Of a stretch of DNA of 64,000 bases, positions 50,078-58,340 are shown piece by piece. A program made the translations under genes and the position numbers. The stretch's first letter is position 1. Each line of letters opens with the position of its first letter. Source of the stretch: Pseudolysinimonas_A sp947085045 (GTDB lineage Bacteria > Actinomycetota > Actinomycetes > Actinomycetales > Microbacteriaceae); assembly GCA_947085045.1 (NCBI GenBank), contig CAMTUU010000002.1:124001-188000 (forward strand), in the 5' to 3' direction. Under the pieces are notes generated by a model. That model made no database searches. It was not told the origin of the DNA and saw only the letters and a program-made list of their open reading frames with translations.

Positions 50078-51585
50078 AGGCCCTCCTCGTCGACGTCCCA
50101 CGCCCCGGCTTCGCGCTCGGCGGCGTCCTGGGCCCGCAGGGCGGTGCGGGCGTCCATGCGCTCCTTGTACTCCTCACGACGCTCGTTGCTCGTGCGGCGC
50201 CGGTTGTCGTCGAAGCGCGGGTCGGTGCCGCGGGGGCTCGTGATGAGCTCGGCCGCGGAGGTGAGCGTCGGCTCCCAGTCGAAGACGCGGGCGTCGCCCG
50301 GCCCGATGACGACGGCCGACCCGGGCACGGCGCCGTGGGCGAAGAGCGCCTCCTCGATGCCGATCTTCGCGAGCCGGTCGGCGAGGAAGCCCACCGCTTC
50401 GTCGTTGTTGAAGTCGGTCTGCTGCACCCAGCGCTCGGGCTTGGTGCCGAGCACGCGGTAGAGCGTCTCGGTGCCGCCTTCGACCCGGACCGTGAACTCG
50501 ACCTCGTCGATCGCTTTGGGGCGCAGGATGATGCGAGGCTTGATCGCGGCGGCGGCGATCCGTGCGGCGCGGTCGGCATCCACGATCTCGGCCAGCGCGA
50601 ACGACAGCTCGCGCAGTCCCTCGCGGGAGACCGCGGAGATCTCGAACACGCGGTAGCCGCGCTCCTCGAGCATCGGCTTCACCATCTCGGCGAGGTCGCG
50701 GGCGTCGGGCACGTCGATCTTGTTGAGGGCGACCAGCTGGGGGCGCTCGACGAGCGGCACCTGGCCTTCGGGAACCGGGTAGGCGGCGAGCTCGCCGAGG
50801 ATGACGTCGAGGTCGCTCAACGGATCGCGGCCGGGGTCGAGCGTGGCGCTGTCGACGACGTGCACCATCGCCGAGCAGCGCTCGACGTGGCGCAGGAACT
50901 CCAGGCCGAGACCCCTCCCCTCGCTGGCGCCCTCGATGAGTCCCGGCACGTCGGCGACGGTGAAGCGCGAGGACCCCGCCTCGACGACGCCCAGGTTGGG
51001 GTGGAGGGTCGTGAACGGGTAGTCGGCGATCTTCGGGCGGGCCGCGGAGATCGCCGCGACGAGGGACGACTTGCCCGCACTCGGGAACCCGACGAGCGCG
51101 ACATCCGCCACCGTCTTCAGCTCGAGGACGAGGTCGCCCTCCCAGCCGAGGGTGCCGAGCAGCGCGAACCCGGGCGCCTTGCGCTTCGTGGTTGCGAGCG
51201 CGGCGTTGCCGAGGCCGCCCTGACCGCCCGCTGCCGCGACGAACTTCATCCCGGGCTCGTCGAGGTCGGCGAGCGTCTCGCCGTCGGCGCTCTTCACGAC
51301 CGTGCCGACCGGAACCGGGAGCTCGACCGACTCGCCGCTGGCACCCGCGCGGTGGTCGCCCATGCCCGGCCCGCCGTTCGCGCTCGTGCGGTGCGGTCCG
51401 CGGTGGTAGTTCAGGAGGGTGGTCACCTGCGGGTCGGCGACGAGCGTGATGTCGCCACCGTGCCCGCCGTTGCCGCCGTCGGGGCCGGCGAGCGGCTTGA
51501 ACTTCTCGCGGCGCACCGAGACGCAGCCGTGGCCGCCGTGACCCGCTCGCAGGTGGAGCGTCACCTCATCGACGAAGGTCGTCAT
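50074..51585 (-). CDS. obgE: GTPase Obg/CgtA
   Basis: A 503-residue ribosome-assembly GTPase. The glycine-rich Obg fold spans about 1-160 (LHLRAGHGGHGCVSVRREKF, NGGPGMGDHRAGASGESVEL). The G domain follows with GFPSAGKSSLV (G1), ADVPGLIEGASEGRGLG (G3) and ALNKIDVPDA (G4), and then the OCT domain (VEGGTETLYRVLGTKPERWV). A C-terminal acidic/basic extension of about 70 residues is normal for actinobacteria. The ATG at 51585 gives the conserved MTTFVDEV start. Follows rplU-rpmA after a hairpin. Confidence 0.97.
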   Translation of the reverse strand: MTTFVDEVTLHLRAGHGGHGCVSVRREKFKPLAGPDGGNGGHGGDITLVADPQVTTLLNYHRGPHRTSANGGPGMGDHRAGASGESVELPVPVGTVVKSADGETLADLDEPGMKFVAAAGGQGGLGNAALATTKRKAPGFALLGTLGWEGDLVLELKTVADVALVGFPSAGKSSLVAAISAARPKIADYPFTTLHPNLGVVEAGSSRFTVADVPGLIEGASEGRGLGLEFLRHVERCSAMVHVVDSATLDPGRDPLSDLDVILGELAAYPVPEGQVPLVERPQLVALNKIDVPDARDLAEMVKPMLEERGYRVFEISAVSREGLRELSFALAEIVDADRAARIAAAAIKPRIILRPKAIDEVEFTVRVEGGTETLYRVLGTKPERWVQQTDFNNDEAVGFLADRLAKIGIEEALFAHGAVPGSAVVIGPGDARVFDWEPTLTSAAELITSPRGTDPRFDDNRRRTSNERREEYKERMDARTALRAQDAAEREAGAWDVDEEGL

Positions 51586-51622
51586 GGCTTCACTCCTTTC
51601 GAAAACTCTGCAAACGCAGCGA

Positions 51623-51644
51623 AGGGCGGACCGAAGTCCGCCCT
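51623..51644 (-). terminator. UUCG-loop hairpin between rpmA and obgE
   Basis: On the transcribed strand AGGGCGGAC-TTCG-GTCCGCCCT forms a perfect 9-bp stem with the very stable UUCG tetraloop, about 24 bases after the rpmA stop. It probably attenuates read-through into obgE, lowering GTPase expression relative to the ribosomal proteins. Confidence 0.75.
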
Positions 51645-51667
51645 CGCCGAAAAACCTAGGTCGGGCG

Positions 51668-51922
51668 TCAGCCCGCCGGGACGATGTTGACGACGCGACG
51701 ACGACCCTTGACACCGAACTCCACGACGCCCGCCTCGAGAGCGAACAACGTGTCGTCCTTGCCACGGCCGACGTTGGCACCGGGGTGGTGGTGGGTGCCG
51801 CGCTGACGGATGAGGATCTCGCCAGCCTTGACGACCTGGCCGCCGAAGCGCTTCACGCCGAGGTACTGCGCGTTCGAGTCGCGACCGTTCTTGGAGGAGC
51901 TTGCGCCCTTCTTGTGTGCCAT
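51668..51922 (-). CDS. rpmA: Ribosomal protein L27
   Basis: An 84-residue large-subunit protein near the peptidyl-transferase centre. MAHKKGASSSKNGRDSNAQY and VKRFGGQVVKAGEILIRQRG, then THHHPGANVGRGKDDTLFAL, are the conserved body. The N-terminus begins directly with MAHKKG and has no cleavable Firmicutes-type leader. It lies 13 bases after rplU. Confidence 0.98.
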   Translation of the reverse strand: MAHKKGASSSKNGRDSNAQYLGVKRFGGQVVKAGEILIRQRGTHHHPGANVGRGKDDTLFALEAGVVEFGVKGRRRVVNIVPAG

Positions 51923-51935
51923 GTCTGGGAGCCCC

Positions 51936-52244
51936 TTACTTGATGCCGGTGATCTTGACGCGGGTGAGGTCGGCGCGGAAACCCTGGCGCTTCTTGTATC
52001 CGGTCTTGTTCTTGAACTTCTGGATGACGATCTTCGGGCCGCGCTCATCGCCGACGACCTCAGCGGTGACGGTCACCTTCGCGAGCGCCTTGGCGTCGTG
52101 GGTGATGGTGTCACCGTCGACCAGCAGCACGGGGACGAGCTGGATGTTGCCGTCCTTGTCGGCGGCGATGCGGTCGAGCACGACCACGGTGCCGACTTCG
52201 ACCTTCTCCTGCCGCCCACCGGCGCGCACGATTGCGTAGACCAC
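51936..52244 (-). CDS. rplU: Ribosomal protein L21
   Basis: A 102-residue large-subunit protein. MVYAIVRAGGRQEKVEVGTV and the C-terminal KIVIQKFKNKTGYKKRQGFR, with final VKITGI, are characteristic. It is the first gene of rplU-rpmA-obgE-proB, preceded by a leader with two stem-loops. Confidence 0.98.
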   Translation of the reverse strand: MVYAIVRAGGRQEKVEVGTVVVLDRIAADKDGNIQLVPVLLVDGDTITHDAKALAKVTVTAEVVGDERGPKIVIQKFKNKTGYKKRQGFRADLTRVKITGIK

Positions 52245-52332
52245 GAAACATCCTTAGATAGGTACAGGCTTTGTTGGAAGAGAGTGGGTGACCGCTCTGC
52301 CGTGAGAAGCAGAGGTCCCGGCACCTGCCGGG
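52245..52332 (-). promoter_or_regulatory. Leader of the rplU operon with two stem-loops
   Basis: Upstream of rplU, CCCGGCA/TGCCGGG (52317-52332) and CTCTGC/GCAGAG (52295-52314) form adjacent hairpins, followed by an unstructured AC-rich stretch and the RBS (AAGGATG). This resembles autoregulatory leaders of ribosomal-protein operons, but I cannot match it to the described L21 leader. Confidence 0.4.
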
Positions 52333-52375
52333 TCGCACACCAAGGGTCGAGTTTAGCCTGTTCCCGCCCGAAACA

Positions 52376-52951
52376 TCAAACCTCGTCGAGGGTGCCCGCC
52401 AGACGCTGCTTCGGCGGGTGCCGCTGCAACCACCCCCAGAGCAGGACCGCTCCGAGGACGAGCACCGGCAGCACCTGCAGCAGGGTCGCGAGCGACTGGA
52501 ACAGCAGCCGCAGGATGCCGTCGCCCGGCGCCCCGCTGCCGAAGAACTCGCCCCGGTCGATCAACCCGCCGAGCGACAGCACCCAGAGCAGGAACCCGAA
52601 GAGCAGTCCGAGCAGGAACAGCAGCAGGGTGCCGGCGAGGCTGGCCAGGATGGCGCGGGTGACCACGTGCGCGAGACGCAGGTTCGGGGCGATCGGCGCG
52701 ATCTGCCAGAAGCAGACGAAGGCGCCGAGCGCGATCGGCAGCGGTCCGGCGAGACCCCACACCAGCTGGGCCGCCCAGATCTGCAGGAAGAACTCCGCCG
52801 GGAAGTCGGCCTGCACCGTCGTCGACAGCGCGTTGAGAGTCGCCCCGAGGAATCCGAGCACCACGAGGGCGAGAAAGATGCCCGACGCCGTCAGGAACGG
52901 CGGCAGGGCCCCGGGTCGCTGGATGGCCTTCGCGAAGTCGCGCTGCGTCAT
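52376..52951 (-). CDS. Four-helix membrane protein of unknown function
   Basis: A 191-residue protein with four hydrophobic segments near residues 20-42, 60-86, 100-128 and 150-172, and short charged termini. I recognise no catalytic or binding motif. The ATG at 52951 has TAGTCT six bases upstream (52958-52963), on the opposite strand to and overlapping the -10 of the DUF4031 gene. It ends 24 bases from the rplU leader region. Confidence 0.78.
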   Translation of the reverse strand: MTQRDFAKAIQRPGALPPFLTASGIFLALVVLGFLGATLNALSTTVQADFPAEFFLQIWAAQLVWGLAGPLPIALGAFVCFWQIAPIAPNLRLAHVVTRAILASLAGTLLLFLLGLLFGFLLWVLSLGGLIDRGEFFGSGAPGDGILRLLFQSLATLLQVLPVLVLGAVLLWGWLQRHPPKQRLAGTLDEV

Positions 52952-52956
52952 TCCGT

Positions 52957-52963
52957 CAGACTA
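52957..52963. promoter_or_regulatory. Overlapping opposed -10 elements
   Basis: CAGACT (52957-52962, forward, six bases before GTG 52969) and TAGTCT (52958-52963, reverse, six bases before ATG 52951) share the same five base pairs. The two genes should be transcribed from mutually overlapping leaderless promoters. Confidence 0.45.
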
Positions 52964-52968
52964 GCCAC

Positions 52969-53232
52969 GTGATCCTCATCGACGATCCCGTCTGGCCCGC
53001 GCACGGCACGGTCTGGGCGCACCTGGTGAGCGACTCCTCGCTCGCCGAGTTGCACGCCTTCGCGGCGGCGGCCGGCATCCCGGAGCGCGGGTTCGACAAC
53101 GACCATTACGACGTGCCGCTGCGCAGTTGGGACGACCTGGTCGCCCGTGGCGCCGAGCCGGTCACCGGGCGCGAGCTGCTGCGACGGCTGCAGGCCGCGG
53201 GGCTTCGCGTGCGGCAGAAGGACAAGAGGTAG
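52969..53232 (+). CDS. DUF4031 domain-containing protein
   Basis: An 87-residue protein spanning one DUF4031 domain: ILIDDPVWPAHGTVWAHLVS, then ELHAFAAAAGIPERGFDNDH and YDVP, ending in the basic RLQAAGLRVRQKDKR. The conserved Asp, His and aromatic residues suggest a small metal- or nucleotide-binding fold; function unknown. GTG start with CAGACT at six bases. It is convergent with the M29-like gene, 15 bases apart. Confidence 0.85.
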   Translation: MILIDDPVWPAHGTVWAHLVSDSSLAELHAFAAAAGIPERGFDNDHYDVPLRSWDDLVARGAEPVTGRELLRRLQAAGLRVRQKDKR

Positions 53233-53247
53233 GTGCCGCCGCGGACG

Positions 53248-54363
53248 TCAGCCGCGGGGATCCCCGGCGACGGACGCTGCGCGCAACACGGGTTGGACGA
53301 CGCCGTCCCGGATAAGCCAGCAATCGCCGGCCCGGATGGATCCTCCGGAGCCGCCCGCACCGGCGCGCAGATCCTTGACGATATCCCAGTGCAGGGCTGA
53401 GCGGTTGATTCCTCCGCACTCGGGATATGCGCGCCCGAGGGCGATGTGCACCGTGCCCAGTATCTTCTCGTCGATCAGCAGATCACCGGTCGAGAGCGTC
53501 AGCGCCGCGTTCGTCCCAACCCCCAGCTCCCCCACGCGTCGAGAGCCCGCGTCCGTGTCCAGCAGGCGACTGACGAAGTCGCGTCCCTCGGCGGCGGACT
53601 CGCGCACCACCAGACCGTCACTGAACTCGAGCTCGAGATCCCGGATGCGGATGCCGGCGAAAAGGAACGCGCCCGGAAAGCGGATCGTCCCCGAGACCCG
53701 ATCGTCGACCGGTGCGGTCGCGATCTCACCGTCGGGCCAATTCGCGCTGCCGGAGAAGGGCACCCATCGACGTCCGGAGACATCGAGCTCGAGGTGACCC
53801 CACTGGTCTTCGATGATCACCGGCCCGAGATCGGTGATCCGGTCGCAGAGCGACGACATCCGATGTCGCGCATCGTTCCAGTCCGCGTCGAAGGACGCCA
53901 CCCATTCCCTGAGCAGTTCTTCCCCGTCGAGCCCCTCCGCGAGCGCCCAGTCGACGGTCGGGACGCGGACCAACGCCCATCGTGTGCCCTCCCAGCGCAT
54001 CGTCGACACGACGCCGCGTGCGTGGCGCAACGCGACCGCGCGTTCCGGGTCACCCTCGAGGTACGGAGGCATCATCGAACGGAACGAGACGTGCACGTCC
54101 GACCACTCCATCGCCGCGACTTCCAAAGGCGGCGGTGCGCGGAGGGCGGCGACGTCCGACCAGCGCAGGGCCGCCGCGTCGAAGCGCTCGTCGACGGCGA
54201 GCACCTGCGGCACAGCTCCTCTGCGCAGACACTCTTCGACGAACGCGGCCACTGCGTCCATCGCCGACGTGTCGGTGAAGAACACCGACACCCGGTCACC
54301 ACGCGCGACGGCGACGCCGTCGGCGACGAGGCGAGCGACACTCTCCCAGGCGATCGTGGTCAT
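53248..54363 (-). CDS. M29 family aminopeptidase-like protein
   Basis: A 371-residue protein of the thermophilic-metalloprotease (M29) family. Metal-site blocks are visible in the C-terminal domain: DGEIATAPVDDRVSGTIRF, VGELGVGTNAALTLS, DEKILGTVHIALG and SALHWDIVKDLR, holding the expected Glu, Glu, His, His and Asp. It is the last gene of a sugar operon, overlapping the FGGY kinase by ATGA, an odd place for a peptidase. E. coli sgc similarly pairs a zinc exopeptidase-like protein (SgcX) with a BtpA homologue, so a non-proteolytic or amide-releasing role on the pathway substrate is possible. Confidence 0.8.
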   Translation of the reverse strand: MTTIAWESVARLVADGVAVARGDRVSVFFTDTSAMDAVAAFVEECLRRGAVPQVLAVDERFDAAALRWSDVAALRAPPPLEVAAMEWSDVHVSFRSMMPPYLEGDPERAVALRHARGVVSTMRWEGTRWALVRVPTVDWALAEGLDGEELLREWVASFDADWNDARHRMSSLCDRITDLGPVIIEDQWGHLELDVSGRRWVPFSGSANWPDGEIATAPVDDRVSGTIRFPGAFLFAGIRIRDLELEFSDGLVVRESAAEGRDFVSRLLDTDAGSRRVGELGVGTNAALTLSTGDLLIDEKILGTVHIALGRAYPECGGINRSALHWDIVKDLRAGAGGSGGSIRAGDCWLIRDGVVQPVLRAASVAGDPRG

Positions 54364-55850
54364 CGCACACGCGCTTTCTGGAAGGGAGCGAGCGCGTGGT
54401 ACAGGGCGATGTAGTCGGCATGATCGGCCCGGAGCAGCGCGCTGGTCTGCGGGTCGGGGAGTGCGACGGATCGCGCGCCGACCCACGCCGACACCTCAGC
54501 GAGGTCGTCGATCCCCCCGACGCCGAGGGCGGCGAGAGCAGCATCGCCGTAGGCAGCACCGGGCGACTCCGCGACTTCCTGCGCGAGACCGGTGACGGTC
54601 GACACCGTTTCCAGGATCACGTCGTTGCGGGTCGCTCCCCCGACGGCGACGACCCGGGAGATCGGAGCACCGGCCGAGTCGTAGGTCAGGATCGCCGCGG
54701 CGATCGAGTGCCCGATGCCCTCGAGCAGGGCTCGGGCGACATCGGCGCGTGTGTGCTCGAGGCCGAGCCCCACGACCGCAGCGCGACTGATCGGGTCCTG
54801 GAACGGAGTTCGCTCACCCGCGAGATGCGGCATGGCGAGCACCCCTCGCGCTCCCGGCGCCGACTCGTCGGCGAGCTGGATGAGCCGCGCGAAACTCTCG
54901 GCGTCGCTGCCGGCCGTCGTCCCGAGGAGGTCACCGATCCATCTCGTCGCCGTGCCGGCCGTCGACGTCCCGGCCGCCAGCACGAATCGACCCTCGACCA
55001 CGAACGGTGCCGCCCAGAGTCGCGGGTCGGTGCGGAGGCTGTCGCCGACACGGATGAAGAATCCGCTCGATCCGTACATCGCCATGAGCGAGCCCTCGGC
55101 CACCACCCCGGCGCCGACGGCCTCCGCCGGGGCGTCGGTCGTTCCGACGATGACCGGAGTTCCCTCAGGGATGCCGGTCAGCCGCGCTGCTTCGGCATGC
55201 ACCGTTCCGGCGATCTCCGAGCTCCAGGCGATGCGCGGTAGTCGCGCCAGGTCGACGATCTCCTCGCAACCGGTCAGATCCCAACGGCCTTCTGAGAGGT
55301 CGTAGAAAGGATGGAAGTAGCCCGCCGTCGCATGGTCGATGACTGCCTCACCCGTGAGGCGGGCGACGAGCCAGGATTGACTCGTGAGGAACCACCGGGC
55401 CCGCCTCCAGACCTCGTTCTCTTCCTCGCGCAACCACGCGACCTTCGGTCCGACGGATTGACTGGTCAGCGTGTTGCCACTGCGGCGATAGATCTCCTCT
55501 GGCCCGAGGGCCTCCTCGAGCGCCGTGATCTGCACGGTCGCGCGCGTGTCGACGCCGTAGAGGATCGCGGGCCGGAGCGGTCGCCATGCCTCATCCGTGG
55601 CGACCAGGCAAGGCCCGATCGCGCTCACCCCCACGGCCGCGATACCGCCGGCGGCGCCGGGATGGCTGCAGAGCTCCCGCGCGACAGCGGTGAGATCAGC
55701 CCACCACACGGTCTCGGGATCGTGCTCGACGTGACCGGGGCGCGGCACCGAGATGTCGTGCCGACGTCGCGCCGTGGAGACGACCGAGCCGTCGGCGCCG
55801 ACGAGCACCCCCTTCGTCTCGAACGTCCCGATATCGATCCCGAGGTACAC
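54360..55850 (-). CDS. FGGY family carbohydrate kinase
   Basis: A 496-residue sugar kinase. YLGIDIGTFETKGVLVGADG is the N-terminal phosphate loop, GVSAIGPCLVATDEAW and LYGVDTRA the substrate region, and VGTTDAPAEAVGAGVV the FGGY block with the catalytic Asp; VAVGGATRNDVILETVSTVT closes the ATP site. The substrate could be a pentulose, a deoxy sugar or an AI-2-like compound, as LsrK belongs to this family. GTG 55850 starts just before the BtpA stop codon (55853-55855) in transcript order reversed by two bases, so coupling is tight. Confidence 0.87.
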   Translation of the reverse strand: MYLGIDIGTFETKGVLVGADGSVVSTARRRHDISVPRPGHVEHDPETVWWADLTAVARELCSHPGAAGGIAAVGVSAIGPCLVATDEAWRPLRPAILYGVDTRATVQITALEEALGPEEIYRRSGNTLTSQSVGPKVAWLREEENEVWRRARWFLTSQSWLVARLTGEAVIDHATAGYFHPFYDLSEGRWDLTGCEEIVDLARLPRIAWSSEIAGTVHAEAARLTGIPEGTPVIVGTTDAPAEAVGAGVVAEGSLMAMYGSSGFFIRVGDSLRTDPRLWAAPFVVEGRFVLAAGTSTAGTATRWIGDLLGTTAGSDAESFARLIQLADESAPGARGVLAMPHLAGERTPFQDPISRAAVVGLGLEHTRADVARALLEGIGHSIAAAILTYDSAGAPISRVVAVGGATRNDVILETVSTVTGLAQEVAESPGAAYGDAALAALGVGGIDDLAEVSAWVGARSVALPDPQTSALLRADHADYIALYHALAPFQKARVR

Positions 55851-55852
55851 CG

Positions 55853-56659
55853 TCAGCGCAGCCGTCGCACTTCGTTCATGAGCTCGCTCACTCGGGCCGG
55901 TTCGGCATCGTTCTCGAACACCCCGTCGCGCTTGAACCACGTTCCGACGATGGCCGCGTCGGCGTACTTCATGCTCTCCGCCACGCTTTCCGGTCGCACC
56001 CCGGTGTTGACGAACACGGGAGTCTTCCCGGCGTTCTCCTTCACCGTCTTCAGCGTGGAAGTCTCCGTCGCCGCCCCCGCCGTCAGCCCCGAGACGCACA
56101 GGCCGTCGGGGACGCAGTTGAACACGGTCGAGCGCGTGAGCTGCGCGATGTCCCGATCGGCGACGTAGGCCGCCGCCTCCGGCACGATGTTGAAGAGCAG
56201 CCGCACATCCGAACCCGAAACCGCGATTCGGTGACGGGCCGTGCGCCCGACATCCGTGTTCCACATCCCGAAATCGCTCGCGTAGACGCCAGTGAAGACC
56301 TCGCGAACGAACGACGCGCCGGTAGCGACGGCGAGATCGATCGAGGCGACCGCGTCCCAGAGGACGTTGACGCCGAAGGGCACCGCGAGCTCCGAGCGGA
56401 TCTCGCCGACGACCCGCGCCATGCTTATCGCGGTGATCGGCTCGGTGTCGGTCAGATACGGGAGGCTGAACTCGTTGGAGATGAGGATGCCGTCGACCCC
56501 TCCCTCCTGCAGCGCGGCGACCTCGCGCCGGGCGTGCGCGACAATCGCCGGCATGCCGCCCGCGCGGTCGTAGGCGGGATCGCCGGGAAGGGCGGGGAGG
56601 TGACACATTCCGATGACGGGCTTCGTCACCGGGAACACGTCGTCGAGCCAAGTGGTCAT
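55853..56659 (-). CDS. BtpA/SgcQ family TIM-barrel protein
   Basis: A 268-residue BtpA-family protein. KPVIGMCHLPALPGDPAYDR is the hallmark start, followed by LQEGGVDGILISNEFSLPYL, VNVLWDAVASIDLAVATGA and TPVFVNTGVRPESVAE, whose order fits an (alpha/beta)8 barrel with a phosphate-binding C-terminus. BtpA was linked to photosystem I stability in cyanobacteria, and SgcQ is encoded in a sugar operon of E. coli; the activity is not established. An aldolase or isomerase acting on a phosphorylated intermediate made by the neighbouring kinases is a reasonable inference. Confidence 0.83.
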   Translation of the reverse strand: MTTWLDDVFPVTKPVIGMCHLPALPGDPAYDRAGGMPAIVAHARREVAALQEGGVDGILISNEFSLPYLTDTEPITAISMARVVGEIRSELAVPFGVNVLWDAVASIDLAVATGASFVREVFTGVYASDFGMWNTDVGRTARHRIAVSGSDVRLLFNIVPEAAAYVADRDIAQLTRSTVFNCVPDGLCVSGLTAGAATETSTLKTVKENAGKTPVFVNTGVRPESVAESMKYADAAIVGTWFKRDGVFENDAEPARVSELMNEVRRLR

Positions 56660-56709
56660 GCTGGTCGTGCTTCTTTCTGGTGGTGCGGGAATCAGTCGTG
56701 CTCGGGGGG

Positions 56710-57336
56710 TCAATCGACGCGGGTTGCGGAGACCGCCTTCCAGGACTCGACGAAGCGGAGGAATGCGGTGGCACCCGGGTCGGGGAGGCCGATGCTGCGC
56801 TCCTGAAGCCACGACGCGCGCCCGCGCCGCGACTGCAGGTTCTTGGTCTCGGCGACGGCTCGCTCTGCGGCCGCGATGACCAGGTCGGGTGCCTCGGCCG
56901 ATGTGGGAGCCGCGGCGAGCACCTCGGCGACCGCGACGATGCCGTCGAGGATCGTCTTGTCGCCCACCTGAGTCTTGCCGCGCTGGGAGATGCTGTCGCC
57001 GGCCGCCGCCGCGAATGCAGCCGCGTCGGCAACCGTGATGTCGCTGCGATCGGCCCACACCCGCGAGCCGGCCAGCAGCGCGCCCGCGACGAGCGCCGCC
57101 ATCGTGGACGGATTCGCGTTCGCGAACGCCTTCGCACAGGCACGAGCGATTTCGGTCGGCGTCGCGGCGTCGGGCAACTCCTCCAGCGCCGCGATCACCG
57201 CGGTCGACCCAGCGGAGACCGTGATGCCGAGGTCGCCGTCGCCGAGCGCCTGGTCGAGGTCCCGCAGTTCGTCGGCGGACCCGATGAGTACCGCGAGGGT
57301 CTCACGAATCCTCGCGTTGAGTTCTGTGCTCTGCAC
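56710..57336 (-). CDS. dhaL: DhaL-type kinase subunit (DAK phosphatase domain)
   Basis: A 208-residue nucleotide-binding subunit of a dihydroxyacetone-type kinase. LDQALGDGDLGITVSAGS holds the Asp residues that bind the ATP magnesium ions, NPSTMAALVAGALLAGSRVW and the C-terminal GRASWLQERSIGLPDPGATA complete the helical barrel. It works with the DhaK homologue encoded two bases upstream. No PTS DhaM partner is present, so ATP is the probable donor. The 50 bases after it contain an RBS for the BtpA gene. Confidence 0.87.
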   Translation of the reverse strand: MQSTELNARIRETLAVLIGSADELRDLDQALGDGDLGITVSAGSTAVIAALEELPDAATPTEIARACAKAFANANPSTMAALVAGALLAGSRVWADRSDITVADAAAFAAAAGDSISQRGKTQVGDKTILDGIVAVAEVLAAAPTSAEAPDLVIAAAERAVAETKNLQSRRGRASWLQERSIGLPDPGATAFLRFVESWKAVSATRVD

Positions 57337-57338
57337 GG

Positions 57339-58340
57339 TCAGCCTTCCTGGAAGAACGGGGATGTCGCGGGCGCCTGGAGGAGCTCGAGGCGAGCGTCGT
57401 CGAGTTCGAGCAGCGAGAGCGACGCCCCGGCCATCTCGAGGCTCGTGGCGTACTCACCGACATAGGTTTTCGCGATCGTGATGCCCTGCGCTGTCAGAAG
57501 CCGATGGGTCGTACGGTAGATCACGTAGAGCTCCTCGAGCGGCGTCGCCCCCAAGCCGTTCACGAGTACGGCGACTCGGGCCCCCGACTTCAGGCCGAGG
57601 TCGGCGACGAGGGCCTCCACGAGATGACCCGCGATCTCGTCGGCGGTCTCCAGTGGGCTTCGCCGGATGCCGGGTTCTCCGTGGATTCCGATCCCGATCT
57701 CCATCTCGCCCTCGGGCAGCTCGAAGCTCGGACGCCCGGTCGTCGGCATGATGGTGGGCGCCAGTCCGATGCCCATGGTCGCGGTGTGCTCGACCACGTC
57801 CTCCGCGACCGCGGCGACCTCGTCCAGGGTGTCACCGCGTTCGGCGGCGGCTCCGGCGGCTTTGTAGGCGAAGAAGATGCCCGCGACGCCGCGACGATCG
57901 AGTTTGCGTTCTCGCGGTTGACTTGCGACGTCGTCGCGACCGAGCACGGTACGCGTGGAGATGCCCTCGAGTTCAGCCAGGTCGACCGCCAGATCGAAGT
58001 TGAAGACGTCCCCGCCGTAATTGCCGTAGAGGTAGAGGACGCCGGCCCCGCCGTCGACGGCGGTCGTCGCTTGGAAGATCTGGTCGGAGCTGGGCGAGCT
58101 GAAAACGTTGCCGATCGCCACTCCCGAGCACAACCCCCGTCCGACGTACCCCTTGAAGAGCGGCAGATGACCTGAGCCGCCACCCGTCACGATCCCGACC
58201 TGCCCGCGGACGGGGGCGTCGGCTCGCACGAGCACGCGAAGGTCGTCGCCGGGCGTCTTCACCAGATCCGGATGCGCGAGGAGGATCCCCTCGACGAACT
58301 CGTCGACGAACGCCTCCGGCGCGTTGATGATCTTCTTCAT
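57339..58340 (-). CDS. dhaK: DhaK-type kinase subunit, probably for a tetrulose or other ketose
   Basis: A 333-residue substrate-binding subunit. His220 in IGIGIHGEPGI is the residue that binds the ketone covalently as a hemiaminal. The first substrate loop reads GIVTGGGSGHLPLFKGYVGR, with His58 followed by Leu where authentic dihydroxyacetone kinases have GHEP. GNYGGDVFNFDLA is intact. The substitution, and the absence of glycerol genes, point to a related ketose such as erythrulose, as in described DhaK-like tetrulose kinases. Overlaps the permease stop by ATGA. Confidence 0.86.
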   Translation of the reverse strand: MKKIINAPEAFVDEFVEGILLAHPDLVKTPGDDLRVLVRADAPVRGQVGIVTGGGSGHLPLFKGYVGRGLCSGVAIGNVFSSPSSDQIFQATTAVDGGAGVLYLYGNYGGDVFNFDLAVDLAELEGISTRTVLGRDDVASQPRERKLDRRGVAGIFFAYKAAGAAAERGDTLDEVAAVAEDVVEHTATMGIGLAPTIMPTTGRPSFELPEGEMEIGIGIHGEPGIRRSPLETADEIAGHLVEALVADLGLKSGARVAVLVNGLGATPLEELYVIYRTTHRLLTAQGITIAKTYVGEYATSLEMAGASLSLLELDDARLELLQAPATSPFFQEG

